Shown here: positions 50,501 through 61,090 of the stretch, in pieces
How the letters are laid out: every line of letters begins with the position of its first letter
Position numbering within the stretch: the first letter of the stretch is position 1
Assembly: GCF_012396125.1 (NCBI RefSeq)
Contig: NZ_JAAXOX010000003.1
Coordinates: 434,001-498,000, forward strand
Source of the DNA: Cellulomonas denverensis
GTDB taxonomy: Bacteria; Actinomycetota; Actinomycetes; Actinomycetales; Cellulomonadaceae
Reading direction: 5' to 3'
Length of the DNA: 64,000 nucleotides
Notes under the pieces: model-generated
What the model saw: the letters and a program-made list of their open reading frames with translations, nothing else
Told to the model about the DNA's origin: nothing
Databases searched by the model: none
Program-made: the position numbers and the translations under genes

Positions 50501-51831
50501 GCCGGGCCGCCGCCGACGCCGAGCTGCTCGCCCGGGTCGGCTGGTCCTGCTGCACCGAACCTGGCGACCGGGCTGCGGTCGCCGTGATCGACGCCCTCGG
50601 CGCCGCGCCCGCCTGGGAGTGGCTGCTCTCCGCCCGCACCCTGTCGCCCACCCGGGCCGCTCGGGTGCTGGTCGAGCGGCTGCGCGTCCTGGACGACACC
50701 GACCCGGACGCGCCGCTGTCCGCACCGTCCGGCCGGGCGGTCCCGGTGCTCGCCCGGGCGCTGGAACGCTGGCGGCCCCGCCTCGACACCGATCCCGAGC
50801 GGATGCTCGCCGCCGCCGGCCGGATCGGCGCCCAGCCGCTGATCCCGGGCCGGACGGGCTGGCCGGAGCGGGTCGCCGACCTCGGTGGGACGGCCCCGAT
50901 CTGCCTGTGGGTCCGCGGCGAACCCCGGGTCGATCAGCTCGTCGCCCGCTCGGTCGCCCTGGTCGGCGCCCGGGCCGCCAGCGACTACGGCGAACAGGTC
51001 ACCACCGACCTCGCCGTCGATCTGGCCCGCGGTGGCGTCACGGTGTTGTCCGGCGGGGCCTACGGGATCGATGCGGCTGCCCACCGGGGTGCGCTCGCGG
51101 GCCGTCCCGCCGCGAGCACGGTCGCCCTGCTGGCCGGCGGCCCGGACCGGCTCACCCCGGCCGGGAACGCCGAACTGCTGCGCCGGGTGATCGACCAGGG
51201 CGGGTCGGTGATCGCGGAGAGCCCACCCGGGCGACCACCCAGCCGGTCACGCTTCCTGCTCCGCAACCGCCTGATCGCCGCGCTCACCGGTGCCACGGTC
51301 GTGGTCGAGGCGGGCTGGCGGTCCGGGGCGCTCAACACCGCCCACCATGCCGCCGAGCTGTTCCGCCCGGTCGGCGCGGTGCCCGGACCGGTCACGTCGG
51401 CGGCGTCGGCGGGGTGTCACCGGCTGCTGCGCTCGGGGGTTGGGGTCTGCGTCACGGACGCGGCGGAGGTGCGGGAGTTGCTGGTGGGCGCGGCGGTGCG
51501 ATCGGACGGCGGGCGCGGACCCGATGCCGGCGACGACGGGTCCGGATGTGGCCTCGTCGCGATGGGACCTGGGCACGGCTCGCGCGCCCGTGGGGGAGAC
51601 ATGAGCGGGGGTGCACGGCGCTCGCCACCCGGGGACGCACCGCCGCACAGCCGCCGGGCGCGGGTGATGGACGCGCTCAGGCGCTATCCGGCCGGCACGG
51701 CCCGGGTGGCGGCCCGCGCCGGGTTGGCGATCGACGAGGTGGAGGCCGAGCTCGGACTGCTGGAGCTGGACGGGGTGGCACGCCGCACGTCGGAGGGGAG
51801 GTGGGCGACGGTGCCGGAGCCTGAGCGGTGA
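50497..51831 (+). CDS. dprA: DNA-processing protein DprA
   Basis: DprA protects incoming single-stranded DNA and loads RecA. The 444 residues have an N-terminal helical part, the Rossmann-like core VALVGARAASDYGEQV, VLSGGAYGIDAAAHRGAL, TVALLAGGPDRLTPAGNAELL, IAESPPGRPPSRSRFLLRNRLIAAL and VVVEAGWRSGALNTA, and a C-terminal winged helix (RVMDALRRYPAGTARVAARAGLAIDEVE) after a Gly-rich linker. GTG 50497 overlaps mini-gene 2 and has GGGGAG 7 nt upstream, within the duplicated unit. Confidence 0.93.
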   Translation: MSRAAADAELLARVGWSCCTEPGDRAAVAVIDALGAAPAWEWLLSARTLSPTRAARVLVERLRVLDDTDPDAPLSAPSGRAVPVLARALERWRPRLDTDPERMLAAAGRIGAQPLIPGRTGWPERVADLGGTAPICLWVRGEPRVDQLVARSVALVGARAASDYGEQVTTDLAVDLARGGVTVLSGGAYGIDAAAHRGALAGRPAASTVALLAGGPDRLTPAGNAELLRRVIDQGGSVIAESPPGRPPSRSRFLLRNRLIAALTGATVVVEAGWRSGALNTAHHAAELFRPVGAVPGPVTSAASAGCHRLLRSGVGVCVTDAAEVRELLVGAAVRSDGGRGPDAGDDGSGCGLVAMGPGHGSRARGGDMSGGARRSPPGDAPPHSRRARVMDALRRYPAGTARVAARAGLAIDEVEAELGLLELDGVARRTSEGRWATVPEPER

Positions 51832-51841
51832 GGGCGGTCGG

Positions 51842-51874
51842 GCCGGACGGCGGGGCTGCCTGTCCCCGTCCGGC
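51842..51874. terminator. hairpin after dprA
   Basis: GCCGGACGG pairs with the matching CGTCCGGC at 51867-51874, with a bulged C and further G-C pairs toward a CTGCCTG loop. It lies 11 bp after the dprA stop, between convergent genes, and could serve both. Confidence 0.45.
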
Positions 51875-51977
51875 ACTCCGACGCGCCCGACAGGGGCAGC
51901 GGGATGGGGCGAGAGGGGGAGCGTCGGAGGGGACGTGGACGGCGGCGCCACCGGCGCCTGGGCGTGGGGACCGCGGG

Positions 51978-52487
51978 TCAGCCGACCGAGCGGCGCACCA
52001 GCTCCTCCTCGGCGGCCGTGATCGCGTCGCCGTCACCGCCCTCGTGCGCGAACCGGATCCACCCGGCGTTGCTCTGCCGGTGTCCGAGACCGACGTCGCC
52101 GAACGAATCGAGCAGCACCGAGTCGTTCCAGGGCGCGCGCCGGGTGGGGCGGTGGCCGAGGTCGGCGAGGGCGCGGTTGATCGGCCAGGTCGCGGCGTCC
52201 TCGTCGGTGGTGGGGTTCTCCACATCGGACCAGGTCAGCCGACCGTCGCGGTAGAACCAGGCACTCTGCCAACCGAGCCCGCCGAAGAAGTCCGCGACGA
52301 TCCGGGCGACGGTCAGGCCGGCCAGCACGGTGCCGATCTGCTCGCTCTCGATCAGGTCGGTGTCGTCGGGGCCGAGCACCAGCGCCATCCCGGCACGCAG
52401 CGGCACCAGGGTGGACTGCGGGATCCGGGCGTGCAGGTCCTGCGCGGTGTCGGCAGGCGCGACGAAGGCGTCGAGTTCGTACGGCAT
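51978..52487 (-). CDS. conserved hypothetical protein (169 aa)
   Basis: No family was recognised. The protein starts MPYELDAFVAPADT and is soluble and acidic, with an aromatic-rich centre (FFGGLGWQSAWFYRDGRLTW) and DSVLLDSFGDVGLGHRQSNAGW. ATG 52487 with AAGGA about 8 nt upstream is preferred to a longer frame of unlike composition. It lies on the opposite strand from dprA and xerC and interrupts their usual adjacency. Confidence 0.65.
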   Translation of the reverse strand: MPYELDAFVAPADTAQDLHARIPQSTLVPLRAGMALVLGPDDTDLIESEQIGTVLAGLTVARIVADFFGGLGWQSAWFYRDGRLTWSDVENPTTDEDAATWPINRALADLGHRPTRRAPWNDSVLLDSFGDVGLGHRQSNAGWIRFAHEGGDGDAITAAEEELVRRSVG

Positions 52488-52792
52488 GAGGGGAGTCCTT
52501 CCGGGCTGCACCGAGGGGATCCGGAGGTGCGGCGCCAACCGGTCCGGGGTGCGTGCGTCGGCACCCACAGGGGACGAGAGTAATCATCCCATGGGGGCTG
52601 TCGGGCCGGGTCCAAGGACCCAGACCCATCGGCCGGTGGCGCAGCATTCCTGAACCGGATGGCCGGACGATCACCCGTTCGGGGCCGGATCGGTCCCGGA
52701 AAATCGGACATACAACCGTGATTCGCCCAAGGGTGGGTGATTCCCCACACACCATTCTTGTCGCCCGGAGGTGTGACGGTCACCCTAGAGCC
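52488..52792. other. 305-bp divergent region between the hypothetical gene and xerC
   Basis: It holds the promoters of both genes and is locally less GC-rich than its surroundings (around 52699-52760). On the minus strand TACTCT near 52577 resembles a -10. A short inverted repeat GTGAC-G-GTCAC lies at 52773-52783, just before xerC. No gene was seen. Confidence 0.4.
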
Positions 52793-53725
52793 GTGCAGGC
52801 GGCAGCAGGGGTGGAGGAGACGGGCGCGGACAGTGCGCTCGTCGATGACTTCGTGCTCCACCTGCGGGCGCAGCGCGGGCTGTCCGAGCACACGATCCGG
52901 GCCTATGTCGGCGACCTGAACGGCCTGGGCGGCTACGCCCGGCGGAACGGGGTCGACGGGCTGGCCGGTGTCGACCTGGCGGTGCTGCGCGGCTGGCTGG
53001 CCTCGATGGCCGCCGCCGAGCGGAGCCGGGCCACGCTGGCCCGCCGGGGTGCCGCGATCCGGACGTTCTTCGCCTGGGCCTCCCGCACCGGCCGGATCGC
53101 CACCGACCCGGCGCTGCGGCTGGCCTCGGCCCGGCCGTCCTCCACTCTGCCGACCGTGCTGTCCCAGGACTCGGCCGCGGGCCTGCTGGACGTGGCGCGC
53201 ACCCGGGCCGACGACGAGGACCCGGTGCACCTGCGGGACTGGGCCGCCCTGGAACTGCTCTACGCCACCGGTGTCCGGGTCGGCGAGCTGTGCAGCGCCG
53301 ACGTCGATGACCTGGACCTGTCCGAGCGCACGCTGCGGGTGCTGGGCAAGGGCGGCAAGGAGCGTGTCGTGCCGGTGGGGGAGCCCGCCGTGGACGCGAC
53401 CCGGCAGTGGCTCGACCGCGGCCGTCCCGCGCTCGCGGTGGACGGTTCGGGCCCGGCCTTGTTCCTCGGCCGCCGGGGCCGTCGGCTGGACCAGCGCCAG
53501 CTGCGCAGCGCGGTGCACGAGGTCGCCGGAGCCGCCGGGGTGGACGACATCGCCCCGCACGCGCTGCGGCACTCCGCCGCGACCCATCTGCTCGAGGGGG
53601 GCTCCGACCTGCGCAGTGTGCAGGAGGTGCTCGGCCATTCGAGCCTCGCCACGACCCAGCGCTACACCCACGTGACCGCGGACCGCCTCCGCGCGTCCTT
53701 CGAGCAGGCCCACCCCCGGGCATGA
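52793..53725 (+). CDS. xerC: tyrosine recombinase XerC
   Basis: XerC acts with XerD at dif to resolve chromosome dimers. The 310 residues have the core-binding domain ([23 protein letters not shown]) and all catalytic residues: Arg162 in ATGVRVGEL, Lys186 in LGKGGKER, His256 and Arg259 in HALRH, His282 in LGHSS and Tyr291 in RYTHV. Position before whiG matches many actinobacteria, so this is the housekeeping enzyme and not a phage integrase. GTG 52793 is the best start; the whiG frame may begin inside its stop. Confidence 0.93.
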   Translation: MQAAAGVEETGADSALVDDFVLHLRAQRGLSEHTIRAYVGDLNGLGGYARRNGVDGLAGVDLAVLRGWLASMAAAERSRATLARRGAAIRTFFAWASRTGRIATDPALRLASARPSSTLPTVLSQDSAAGLLDVARTRADDEDPVHLRDWAALELLYATGVRVGELCSADVDDLDLSERTLRVLGKGGKERVVPVGEPAVDATRQWLDRGRPALAVDGSGPALFLGRRGRRLDQRQLRSAVHEVAGAAGVDDIAPHALRHSAATHLLEGGSDLRSVQEVLGHSSLATTQRYTHVTADRLRASFEQAHPRA

Positions 53726-55410
53726 CCCGCGAGACGGAGACCACCATGACTGTTCCGGTCGAGGAGCACACCGCCCCCGGTGCTCCCTCGCGTGCGCTCC
53801 GCGCGCCGCGCGGCGTCATCCCGCACCAGGTCGGTGTCGATGCCGAGCCGGCGGACGCCGCCCTCGCCACTGTGGTGCTGCTGACCGAGGACGCCGACCT
53901 GGCCGGTGCGCTGGCCGACGCCGTGACGGTGACCGAGGCGCTGGGCGACCTGGCCCAGGACCTGCCACAGCTGACCCTGGTCGAACCGCTGGACGCGGAC
54001 GAGCTGGTCGAGGACACCGAGCAGCGCACCGCCGCGGACCGGGTCGCGGCCGACTGGGCGGCGTTCAAGGCCGGCGGCGACCGGCTGGTCCGCGAGCGGC
54101 TGATCCTGCACTACGCCCCGCTGGTGTCGGCGGTGGCCGGCCGGGTCGGGATGCGGCTGCCCGCGATGGTCGAGCAGGCGGACCTGGTGTCCTACGGCAT
54201 GTTCGGCCTGATCGACGCGATCGAGAAGTACGAGCCCGGTCGTTCGGTGAAGTTCGAGACCTACGCGTCCTCCCGGATCCGCGGCGCGATCCTGGACGAG
54301 CTGCGGGCGATGGACTGGATCCCGCGCTCGGTGCGGACCAAGGCCCGTGCGGTGGACCGCGCCTACGCGGAGCTGGAGTCCGAGCTGCACCGGGTGCCCA
54401 CCGAGCGCGAGGTGGCCGGGCGGTTGCAGATCGAGCTGCGTGAGCTGCGGGCGCTGTTCACCCAGCTGTCCACGGTGAACGTGGCCGCCCTGGACGAGCT
54501 GCTGGGCGCCGGGGACTCCGACCGGCTCTCGCTGCTGGACACCCTGGGCGACGACCGCAGCCCGGATCCCGGCGACTCCTTCGAGGCGCAGGAGACCAAA
54601 TTTCTGCTGGCCCGGGCGATCGACCAGCTCGGCGAGCGGGAGAAGCTGGTCCTGGTCCTCTACTACTACGAGGGCATGACCCTGGCCGAGATCGGGCGGG
54701 TGCTGGGCGTCACCGAGTCCCGGATCTCCCAGATGCACACCGCGGCGATGCTCCGGCTGCGGGCCCGGCTGACCGAGGCCGACCGCGGCTGACCCGGCGC
54801 CTGCTCCGACCGCCACCCCGTCCGACCCGGCCCCGCCCGCGACGTCCCCCAGGGCGCCGGCGTCCGGCAGCAGCACCACCGGCCCGCCGTGCAGCAGCAG
54901 CCATGGGTCGAGGTACTCCTCGCCCTCGCGCACGCCCCAGTGCAGGCAGCAGCCCGGATCGCAGTGGCTCGCCCCGCCGCCGACGGTCCCGATCACCTGG
55001 CCGGCCCGGACCCGGTCGCCGACCGACACGGTGGCGAGCACCGGTTCCAGCGAACTGCGCAGGCCGTCGTCGTGGGTGACGGTGAGCACCGGCCGGTCGA
55101 CCACGGTGCCGGCGAAGGTCACCGTCCCGTCGCGTGGGGCGAGCGCCGGTGAGCCGGGGTTGGCGGCCAGGTCGATCCCGCGGTGCCCGGGTGACCAGCG
55201 CTGGGCGGGCCGGTCGAAGGCGCGCAGCAGCTCGGGCTGATCCTGGACCGGGGCGGTCCAGCCGGTCCCTCCGGTCGCCGGGGACGCGGCAGGGGTGCCG
55301 CGGGTGGCGGAGGCGCGGTGCAGGCCGGTCAGCCCGAGCGCGACCAGCAGCACGGTGGTGCCGAGGGCGGCGAGGGTCCGGCGGTTCCGGATGGCGGGTG
55401 AAGTCGTCAT
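53662..55410 (-). CDS. M23-family peptidase, frame open antisense through whiG
   Basis: From ATG 55410 the protein has a signal peptide ([25 protein letters not shown]) and a LytM/M23 domain: GHRGIDL (His76, Asp80) and CLHWG, where the usual first His of H-x-H is Cys155 and His157 follows. Such proteins act on cell-wall peptide bridges; this one usually lies just before rpsB. The recognisable domain ends by about residue 182 (near 54860), yet the frame has no stop and runs to TAG at 53662, giving 582 residues, of which about 400 are antisense to whiG and the xerC end. Only the part above about 54800 is supported as real protein. Confidence 0.6.
   Translation of the reverse strand: MTTSPAIRNRRTLAALGTTVLLVALGLTGLHRASATRGTPAASPATGGTGWTAPVQDQPELLRAFDRPAQRWSPGHRGIDLAANPGSPALAPRDGTVTFAGTVVDRPVLTVTHDDGLRSSLEPVLATVSVGDRVRAGQVIGTVGGGASHCDPGCCLHWGVREGEEYLDPWLLLHGGPVVLLPDAGALGDVAGGAGSDGVAVGAGAGSAAVGLGQPGPQPEHRRGVHLGDPGLGDAQHPPDLGQGHALVVVEDQDQLLPLAELVDRPGQQKFGLLRLEGVAGIRAAVVAQGVQQREPVGVPGAQQLVQGGHVHRGQLGEQRPQLTQLDLQPPGHLALGGHPVQLGLQLRVGAVHRTGLGPHRARDPVHRPQLVQDRAADPGGRVGLELHRTTGLVLLDRVDQAEHAVGHQVRLLDHRGQPHPDPAGHRRHQRGVVQDQPLADQPVAAGLERRPVGRDPVRGGALLGVLDQLVRVQRFDQGQLWQVLGQVAQRLGHRHGVGQRTGQVGVLGQQHHSGEGGVRRLGIDTDLVRDDAARRAERTRGSTGGGVLLDRNSHGGLRLAGHARGWACSKDARRRSAVTWV
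53746..54792 (+). CDS. whiG: FliA/WhiG-family RNA polymerase sigma factor
   Basis: Sigma factor of the sigma-28 group, which controls motility or sporulation genes depending on the species. The core starts at about residue 98 with region 2 ([73 protein letters not shown]), region 3, and region 4 ([45 protein letters not shown]). About 97 Ala/Glu/Asp-rich residues precede it, longer than typical. ATG 53746 has GGAG 6 nt upstream; ATG 53722, which overlaps the xerC stop, is an alternative. No flagellar or spore genes lie in the window. Confidence 0.88.
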   Translation: MTVPVEEHTAPGAPSRALRAPRGVIPHQVGVDAEPADAALATVVLLTEDADLAGALADAVTVTEALGDLAQDLPQLTLVEPLDADELVEDTEQRTAADRVAADWAAFKAGGDRLVRERLILHYAPLVSAVAGRVGMRLPAMVEQADLVSYGMFGLIDAIEKYEPGRSVKFETYASSRIRGAILDELRAMDWIPRSVRTKARAVDRAYAELESELHRVPTEREVAGRLQIELRELRALFTQLSTVNVAALDELLGAGDSDRLSLLDTLGDDRSPDPGDSFEAQETKFLLARAIDQLGEREKLVLVLYYYEGMTLAEIGRVLGVTESRISQMHTAAMLRLRARLTEADRG

Positions 55411-55790
55411 GACGTGAGGGTCCGCGTGGCACCGCGCCTGGACCAGAGCCGGTCCGGCGGGTTGGGGACCACGGCCGGGTCGCCGGGCCTGTGGGCAGGT
55501 GGCCGCCCGGTGATCACGCCCACAGCCGGACGGCCTCGATCGCTGCGTCGTTCCGGTAAGCTTCTGCTTGCGACCGGTCTGTGCCGGTCGACATCGCGCG
55601 TCATCAACCGCCCCAGGGCGGGCCGGCGCCGGCAGCGGTCCACCCGGGCAACCGGGTGGTGTCGGCCACGGCATGACGCCAGGGATGCACCCACCCGGGG
55701 GCATCGACAACCGGACGAGCGGGCCCCGCCGACTGCGGAGCCCGCGATCATGCTGCGCGCCCCCGCTGGGGTGCGCCGGAAGGACGTGCC
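55411..55790. other. 380-bp divergent region between M23 peptidase and rpsB
   Basis: It contains a -10-like TAAGCT at 55557-55562 that would start the rpsB message near 55569, leaving a leader of about 220 bases, and G-C-rich inverted segments around 55609-55640. A weak ribosome site GGAAGGACG precedes rpsB. No gene was recognised. Confidence 0.4.
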
Positions 55791-56741
55791 ATGGCCGTCG
55801 TGACCATGCGCCAGCTGCTCGAGAGCGGTGTCCACTTCGGGCACCAGACCCGTCGGTGGAACCCGAAGATGAAGCGCTTCATCTTCACCGAGCGCAACGG
55901 CATCTACATCGTCGACCTGCAGCAGTCGCTGTCCTACATCGACCGCGCCTACGAGTTCGTCAAGGAGACCGTCGCCCACGGCGGCAGCATCCTGTTCGTC
56001 GGCACCAAGAAGCAGGCCCAGGAGCCGATCGCCGAGCAGGCCGCCCGCGTGGGGATGCCCTACGTGAACCAGCGCTGGCTCGGTGGCATGCTGACCAACT
56101 TCCAGACGGTCAACAAGCGACTGCAGCGGCTCAAGGAGCTCGAGCTCATCGACTTCGACGACGTCGCGGGGAGCGCCTTCACCAAGAAGGAGCTGCTCAT
56201 CATGCGTCGCGAGAAGGACAAGCTCGCCAAGACCCTCGGCGGCATCCGCGACATGGCCCGGGTTCCCTCGGCCGTGTGGATCGTGGACACCAACAAGGAG
56301 CACCTGGCCGTCGACGAGGCGCGCAAGCTCGGTATCCCGGTCGTCGCGATCCTGGACACCAACTGCGACCCCGACCAGGTCGACTACCCGATCCCGGGCA
56401 ACGACGACGCCATCCGCGCCGTGCAGCTGCTGACCCGCGTGATCGCCGACGCCGCGGCCGAGGGCACCATGGCCCGCCACGCCGCCCGTTCCGGCCAGAC
56501 CGAGGGTGCCGCCGCCGGCACCGCCGCCGAGGCCGAGCCGCTGGCCGAGTGGGAGCGCGAGCTGCTCGCCGGTTCCGAGGCCGCCGAGTCGCCCGCCGCC
56601 GAGGCCGCTGCCGAGACCGACGGTGCCCCCGCCGGTGAGGCCGGCCCCGCCGAGGGTGCCGCCGTCCCGGGTCAGGACGCCGCTCCGGCCGTCGAGGAGG
56701 CCGCCGAGGCCGCCGCGAACGAGTCCGACTCCGCCAACTGA
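55791..56741 (+). CDS. rpsB: 30S ribosomal protein S2
   Basis: The 316-residue protein begins [32 protein letters not shown] and has [30 protein letters not shown] and the [19 protein letters not shown] segment. About 80 C-terminal residues form an Ala/Glu/Gly/Pro-rich acidic tail beyond the usual 240-residue core, as in other high-GC actinomycetes. It leads the rpsB-tsf pair. Confidence 0.96.
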   Translation: MAVVTMRQLLESGVHFGHQTRRWNPKMKRFIFTERNGIYIVDLQQSLSYIDRAYEFVKETVAHGGSILFVGTKKQAQEPIAEQAARVGMPYVNQRWLGGMLTNFQTVNKRLQRLKELELIDFDDVAGSAFTKKELLIMRREKDKLAKTLGGIRDMARVPSAVWIVDTNKEHLAVDEARKLGIPVVAILDTNCDPDQVDYPIPGNDDAIRAVQLLTRVIADAAAEGTMARHAARSGQTEGAAAGTAAEAEPLAEWERELLAGSEAAESPAAEAAAETDGAPAGEAGPAEGAAVPGQDAAPAVEEAAEAAANESDSAN

Positions 56742-56771
56742 CCCCCACGACCCACAAGGACGGATACACAG

Positions 56772-57617
56772 ATGGCGAACTACAGCCTCGCTGACATCAA
56801 GGACCTCCGTGAGGCCACCGGTGCCGGCATGATGGACGTCAAGAAGGCCCTCGAGGAGGCCGACGGCGACAAGGACAAGGCGCTGGAGATCATCCGCGTC
56901 AAGGGCCTCAAGGGTGTCTCCAAGCGCGAGAGCCGCTCCGCGTCCGACGGTCTGGTGGCCGCCGAGGTCATCACCGCCGGTGACGGGGAGAACGAGGTCG
57001 GCGTCATCGTCGAGGTGAACTCGGAGACGGACTTCGTCACCAAGAACGCCACCTTCATCACCCTGGCCGACAAGGTCCTCGCCACCGCGGTCGCCTCCGG
57101 TGCCCGCGACGCCGACGCCCTGCTCGCCGCGGACGTCGACGGCAAGCCGCTGTCGGAGATCGTGGACGAGACCGCCGCGGTGCTGGGCGAGAAGCTGGTC
57201 GTGCGCCGCGTGGAGCGCGTCGCCGGCGAGAAGGTCACCGTCTACCTGCACAAGGTGAACAAGGACCTCCCCCCGCAGGTCGGCGTGCTGGTCGCCACCG
57301 ACGCCAAGGGTGCGGAGATCGCCCGCGACATCGCCACCCACATCGCGGCGTTCTCCCCGCAGTACCTGACCCGCGACGAGGTCCCGGCCGACACGGTCGC
57401 GAACGAGCGCCGGATCGCCGAGGAGACCTCGCGCAACGAGGGCAAGCCGGAGGCCGCGCTGCCGAAGATCGTCGAGGGCCGCCTGAACGGGTTCTTCAAG
57501 GAGGTCGTCCTGCTGGACCAGCCCTTCGCCAAGGACCCGAAGAAGTCGGTCGGCCAGGTGCTCACCGAGGCTGGTGGCACCGTGACCGGCTTCGTCCGGT
57601 ACCGCGTCGGCGCCTGA
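56772..57617 (+). CDS. tsf: elongation factor Ts
   Basis: EF-Ts exchanges GDP on EF-Tu. The 281 residues begin [46 protein letters not shown], the N-terminal UBA-like domain, with [12 protein letters not shown] and [19 protein letters not shown] later. ATG 56772 lies 30 bp after rpsB with AAGGA upstream. A 16-bp hairpin follows the gene. Confidence 0.96.
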   Translation: MANYSLADIKDLREATGAGMMDVKKALEEADGDKDKALEIIRVKGLKGVSKRESRSASDGLVAAEVITAGDGENEVGVIVEVNSETDFVTKNATFITLADKVLATAVASGARDADALLAADVDGKPLSEIVDETAAVLGEKLVVRRVERVAGEKVTVYLHKVNKDLPPQVGVLVATDAKGAEIARDIATHIAAFSPQYLTRDEVPADTVANERRIAEETSRNEGKPEAALPKIVEGRLNGFFKEVVLLDQPFAKDPKKSVGQVLTEAGGTVTGFVRYRVGA

Positions 57618-57629
57618 CGCACCCCGCAT

Positions 57630-57666
57630 CCGGTGGCCCCGGCCCGCACAGGGCCGGGGCCACCGG
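57630..57666 (+). terminator. 16-bp perfect hairpin between tsf and pyrH
   Basis: CCGGTGGCCCCGGCCC and GGGCCGGGGCCACCGG pair around GCACA, 12 bp after the tsf stop. There is no T-run. It probably ends the rpsB-tsf message, at least in part. Confidence 0.6.
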
Positions 57667-57718
57667 CGCGAGCACCATCAGCACCACCTGCCAGCCGACG
57701 ACTCCCGGAGGAATCCCC

Positions 57719-58465
57719 ATGGCCACCATGATCGACGAGACGACCGGCGAGGCGCGTACCGCACGGCGGGTGCTGCTGAAGCTGTCCGGCGAGGCGTTCG
57801 GCGGCGGCTCGATCGGGCTGGACGCCGCGGTGGTCCGCCGGATCGCCAGCGAGATCGGCGCCGCGGTGGCCGAGGGCGTGCAGGTCGCGATCGTGGTGGG
57901 CGGCGGCAACTTCTTCCGTGGTGCGCAGCTGGCCACGATGGGCCTGGACCGGGCCCGGGCCGACTACATGGGGATGCTCGGCACCGTGATGAACTGCCTG
58001 GCGCTGCAGGACTTCCTGGAGCAGGCCGGGGTGAGCACCCGGGTGCAGACCGCGATCACGATGGGCCAGGTCGCCGAGCCGTACATCCCGCTGCGGGCGA
58101 TCCGGCACCTGGAGAAGGACCGCGTGGTGATCTTCGGCGCCGGCGCGGGCCTGCCGTACTTCTCCACCGACACCGTCTCGGTGCAGCGCGCGCTGGAGAC
58201 GCACTGCGACGAGGTGCTGATGGGCAAGAACGGGGTGGACGGCGTCTACACCGCCGACCCGCGCACCGACCCCACCGCCCGCCGCCTGGACCACCTGACG
58301 TACACCGAGGCCATCGTCGGCGAGCTCGGCGTGATGGACTCCACCGCGCTGAGCATGTGCCGGGACAACGGCGTGCGGATGCGGGTCTTCGGCCTGGAGG
58401 AGCCGGGGAATGTCACCCGGGCACTCCGGGGTGAGAAGATCGGGACCCTGGTCACCGAGGACTGA
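57719..58465 (+). CDS. pyrH: UMP kinase
   Basis: PyrH phosphorylates UMP. The 248 residues show [79 protein letters not shown] and the ALSMCRDN region. ATG 57719 has GGAGGAATCCCC upstream; ATG 57728 is a possible second start. Confidence 0.96.
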   Translation: MATMIDETTGEARTARRVLLKLSGEAFGGGSIGLDAAVVRRIASEIGAAVAEGVQVAIVVGGGNFFRGAQLATMGLDRARADYMGMLGTVMNCLALQDFLEQAGVSTRVQTAITMGQVAEPYIPLRAIRHLEKDRVVIFGAGAGLPYFSTDTVSVQRALETHCDEVLMGKNGVDGVYTADPRTDPTARRLDHLTYTEAIVGELGVMDSTALSMCRDNGVRMRVFGLEEPGNVTRALRGEKIGTLVTED

Positions 58466-58506
58466 CCCACCCACCGTCCGAGGACCACAGAACCAAAGGA
58501 GCCACC

Positions 58507-59064
58507 GTGATCGACGACATCCTCCTCGAGGCCGAGGAGAAGATGGACAAGGCAGTCGAGGTCGCCAAGGAGGACTTCGCGGCGATCCGCACCGGCCGTG
58601 CGAACGCCGCGATGTTCAACAAGATCGTCGTGGACTACTACGGCGCGCCCACGCCGCTGCAGCAGCTCGCGTCCTTCCAGGTGACCGAGGCCCGCACCGT
58701 GCTGATCTCGCCCTTCGACAAGTCGGCGATGTCCGCGATCGAGAAGGCGCTGCGCGACTCCGACCTCGGGGTGAACCCGAGCAACGACGGCAACGCGATC
58801 CGGATCATCCTGCCCGCCCTGACCGAGGAGCGGCGCAAGGACTACGTGAAGCTGGCCAAGACCAAGGCCGAGGACGCCAAGATCTCGATCCGCAGCGTCC
58901 GCCGCCGGGCCAAGGACGCGCTGGACAAGCTGGCCAAGGACGGCGACGCCGGTGAGGACGAGGTCGCCCGGGCGGAGAAGGAGCTGGAGTCCCTGACCAA
59001 GGGGCACGTCGACACCATCGACACCGTGCTCTCCGCCAAGGAGAGCGAGCTCCTCGAGGTCTGA
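58507..59064 (+). CDS. frr: ribosome recycling factor
   Basis: RRF splits post-termination ribosomes with EF-G. The 185 residues fit the family: [104 protein letters not shown] 58507 has AAAGGAG upstream. It lies 41 bp after pyrH, in the usual order. Confidence 0.97.
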   Translation: MIDDILLEAEEKMDKAVEVAKEDFAAIRTGRANAAMFNKIVVDYYGAPTPLQQLASFQVTEARTVLISPFDKSAMSAIEKALRDSDLGVNPSNDGNAIRIILPALTEERRKDYVKLAKTKAEDAKISIRSVRRRAKDALDKLAKDGDAGEDEVARAEKELESLTKGHVDTIDTVLSAKESELLEV

Positions 59065-59071
59065 GGCAGTC

Positions 59072-59917
59072 ATGTCCACCACCGTCGCCCCCACCACACC
59101 CACCCGCGCCGGCCGGAATCTCCCGGCCGCGGTCGGGGTGGGTCTCGGACTGCTCGCCGCCGTCGCCGCCTCGCTGATCTTCCGCAAGGAGGTCTTCGGG
59201 GTGGTGGCGGTGGTCGCCGTGGGCGTCGGCATCTGGGAGCTGGCGCAGGCCTTCGCCCGCCGCGGGGTGCACATCCCGCTGCTGCCGCTCCTGGTCGGGG
59301 ACATCGGAATCCTGGTCTCGGCCTACGTCGCCGGCCCGGAGGCGCTGTTCGTCGCCTTCGTGCTCACCGTCGGTGGCCTGGTGATCTGGCGGGTGCTGGA
59401 CGGGACCGGCCCCGCCGCGCTGCGCGACGCCACCGCCGGGGCGTTCGCCGCCGCCTACCTGCCGCTGATGGGCGGCTTCGTCATGCTGATGCTGGCGGCC
59501 GAGGACGGGGCGGCCCGGGTCGCGCTGTTCGTGCTGCTGTGCGTGGCCAACGACACCGGTGGCTACGCCGTCGGGGTGCTCATCGGGCGGCATCCGCTGG
59601 CCCCGTCGGTCAGCCCCAAGAAGACCTGGGAAGGTCTGGCGGGGTCCGTGGTGTTGGCCTGTGTGGTCGGGGTGCTCGGTGTGCACCTCATGTTCGACGG
59701 TGACCCCGCGGTGGGGGCGCTGCTCGGGGTCGCGGCCGTGGCGGTGGCCACGCTCGGTGACCTCGCGGAGTCGCTGCTCAAGCGGGACCTCGAACTCAAG
59801 GACATGGGCAGCGTGCTTCCCGGCCACGGCGGAGTGCTGGACCGGATCGACTCGCTGCTGCTCGCCGCCCCCGTGATCTACCTGCTGCTGCACGCCCTGC
59901 AGCCGGTCGCGGCCTGA
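59072..59917 (+). CDS. cdsA: phosphatidate cytidylyltransferase
   Basis: CdsA makes CDP-diacylglycerol for phospholipid synthesis. The 281-residue membrane protein has about eight hydrophobic segments, the motif [35 protein letters not shown] and the CDS signature [39 protein letters not shown] 59072 lies 7 bp after frr, with GAGG upstream. Confidence 0.95.
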   Translation: MSTTVAPTTPTRAGRNLPAAVGVGLGLLAAVAASLIFRKEVFGVVAVVAVGVGIWELAQAFARRGVHIPLLPLLVGDIGILVSAYVAGPEALFVAFVLTVGGLVIWRVLDGTGPAALRDATAGAFAAAYLPLMGGFVMLMLAAEDGAARVALFVLLCVANDTGGYAVGVLIGRHPLAPSVSPKKTWEGLAGSVVLACVVGVLGVHLMFDGDPAVGALLGVAAVAVATLGDLAESLLKRDLELKDMGSVLPGHGGVLDRIDSLLLAAPVIYLLLHALQPVAA

Positions 59918-59963
59918 CCCGTCCGGGCGCACCACCTCAGCCGACAACACGCCGGAGCCTCGC

Positions 59964-61088
59964 ATGACCTCGACCCCCGTTGCCCTCAACCTGTCCACCC
60001 CCGCCCGGGGTGCCCGCGGCAAGCCGCCGAAGCACTTCGCCGACCTGACCCCCGCCGAGCGGGTGGAGAAGGTCGTGGAGCTGGGGGAGAAGCCGCTGCG
60101 CGCCAAGCAGCTGGCCACCCACTACTTCAGCCACCTGACCTCGGACCCGTCGGCGATGACCGACCTGCCCGCGGCCACCCGCGACCTGCTGGTGGAGGCG
60201 CTGTTCCCGCCGCTGCTCACCCCGGCGCGCACGCTGCGGGCGGACGGCGGCACCACGGTCAAGACGCTGTGGCACCTGTTCGACGGTGCGAAGGTCGAGT
60301 CGGTGCTGATGCGCTACGCCAGCCGCTCCACCCTGTGCGTGTCCTCCCAGGCCGGCTGCGGCATGGCCTGCCCGTTCTGCGCGACCGGCCAGCTCGGCCT
60401 CACCCGCAATCTGTCGGCGGCGGAGATCATCGAGCAGGTGCGCTCGGCGGCGCGGTCGCTGGCGGCCGGCGAGGTGCCCGGCGGCGAGTCCCGGCTGTCC
60501 AACGTGGTGTTCATGGGCATGGGTGAGCCGCTGGCGAACTACAAGACCGTGCTGGCCACGGTGCGCGCGCTGACCGCCCCGGTGCCGGAGGGCTTCGGGA
60601 TGAGCGCCCGGAACATCACGGTGTCGACGGTGGGCCTGGCCCCGGCGATGGACCGACTGGCCAAGGAGGGCATCCCGGTCACCCTGGCGCTGTCGCTGCA
60701 CGCCCCGGACGACGAGCTGCGCTCCGAGTTGGTCCCGATGAACAGCCGGTTCTCGGTCAAGGAGGTGCTCGATTCCGCCCGCGGATACTTCGAGGCCACC
60801 GGCCGCCGGGTGTCGATCGAGTACGCGCTGATGCGGGACATCAACGACCAGGCCTGGCGCGCCGACCTGCTGGGCACCGAGTTGAACCGGCGCGGGCGCG
60901 GCTGGGTGCACTGCAACCCGATTCCTTTGAATCCGACCCCCGGTTCGAAGTGGACGGCGAGCGATCCCGCGGTCGAGGCCGAGTTCGTGGCACGCTTGCG
61001 CGCACACGGCATCCCGACCACCGTGCGGGACACCCGGGGCAGCGACATCGACGGCGCCTGCGGTCAGCTGGCGGCTGAGGAGGACTGA
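59964..61088 (+). CDS. rlmN: 23S rRNA/tRNA adenine-2 methyltransferase RlmN
   Basis: RlmN is a radical SAM enzyme that methylates C2 of A2503 in 23S rRNA and A37 in some tRNAs. The 374 residues have the CxxxCxxC iron-sulfur motif CGMACPFC (Cys132, 136, 139), [29 protein letters not shown] and [16 protein letters not shown], and the late Cys in [12 protein letters not shown] that accepts the methyl group. It is 46 bp after cdsA. Confidence 0.95.
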   Translation: MTSTPVALNLSTPARGARGKPPKHFADLTPAERVEKVVELGEKPLRAKQLATHYFSHLTSDPSAMTDLPAATRDLLVEALFPPLLTPARTLRADGGTTVKTLWHLFDGAKVESVLMRYASRSTLCVSSQAGCGMACPFCATGQLGLTRNLSAAEIIEQVRSAARSLAAGEVPGGESRLSNVVFMGMGEPLANYKTVLATVRALTAPVPEGFGMSARNITVSTVGLAPAMDRLAKEGIPVTLALSLHAPDDELRSELVPMNSRFSVKEVLDSARGYFEATGRRVSIEYALMRDINDQAWRADLLGTELNRRGRGWVHCNPIPLNPTPGSKWTASDPAVEAEFVARLRAHGIPTTVRDTRGSDIDGACGQLAAEED

Positions 61089-61090
61089 GA

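Noticed and set aside
52793..53725. Integrase of a mobile element
   Set aside because: The tyrosine recombinase has XerC length and the standard dprA-whiG neighbourhood. No att repeats or phage genes are near.
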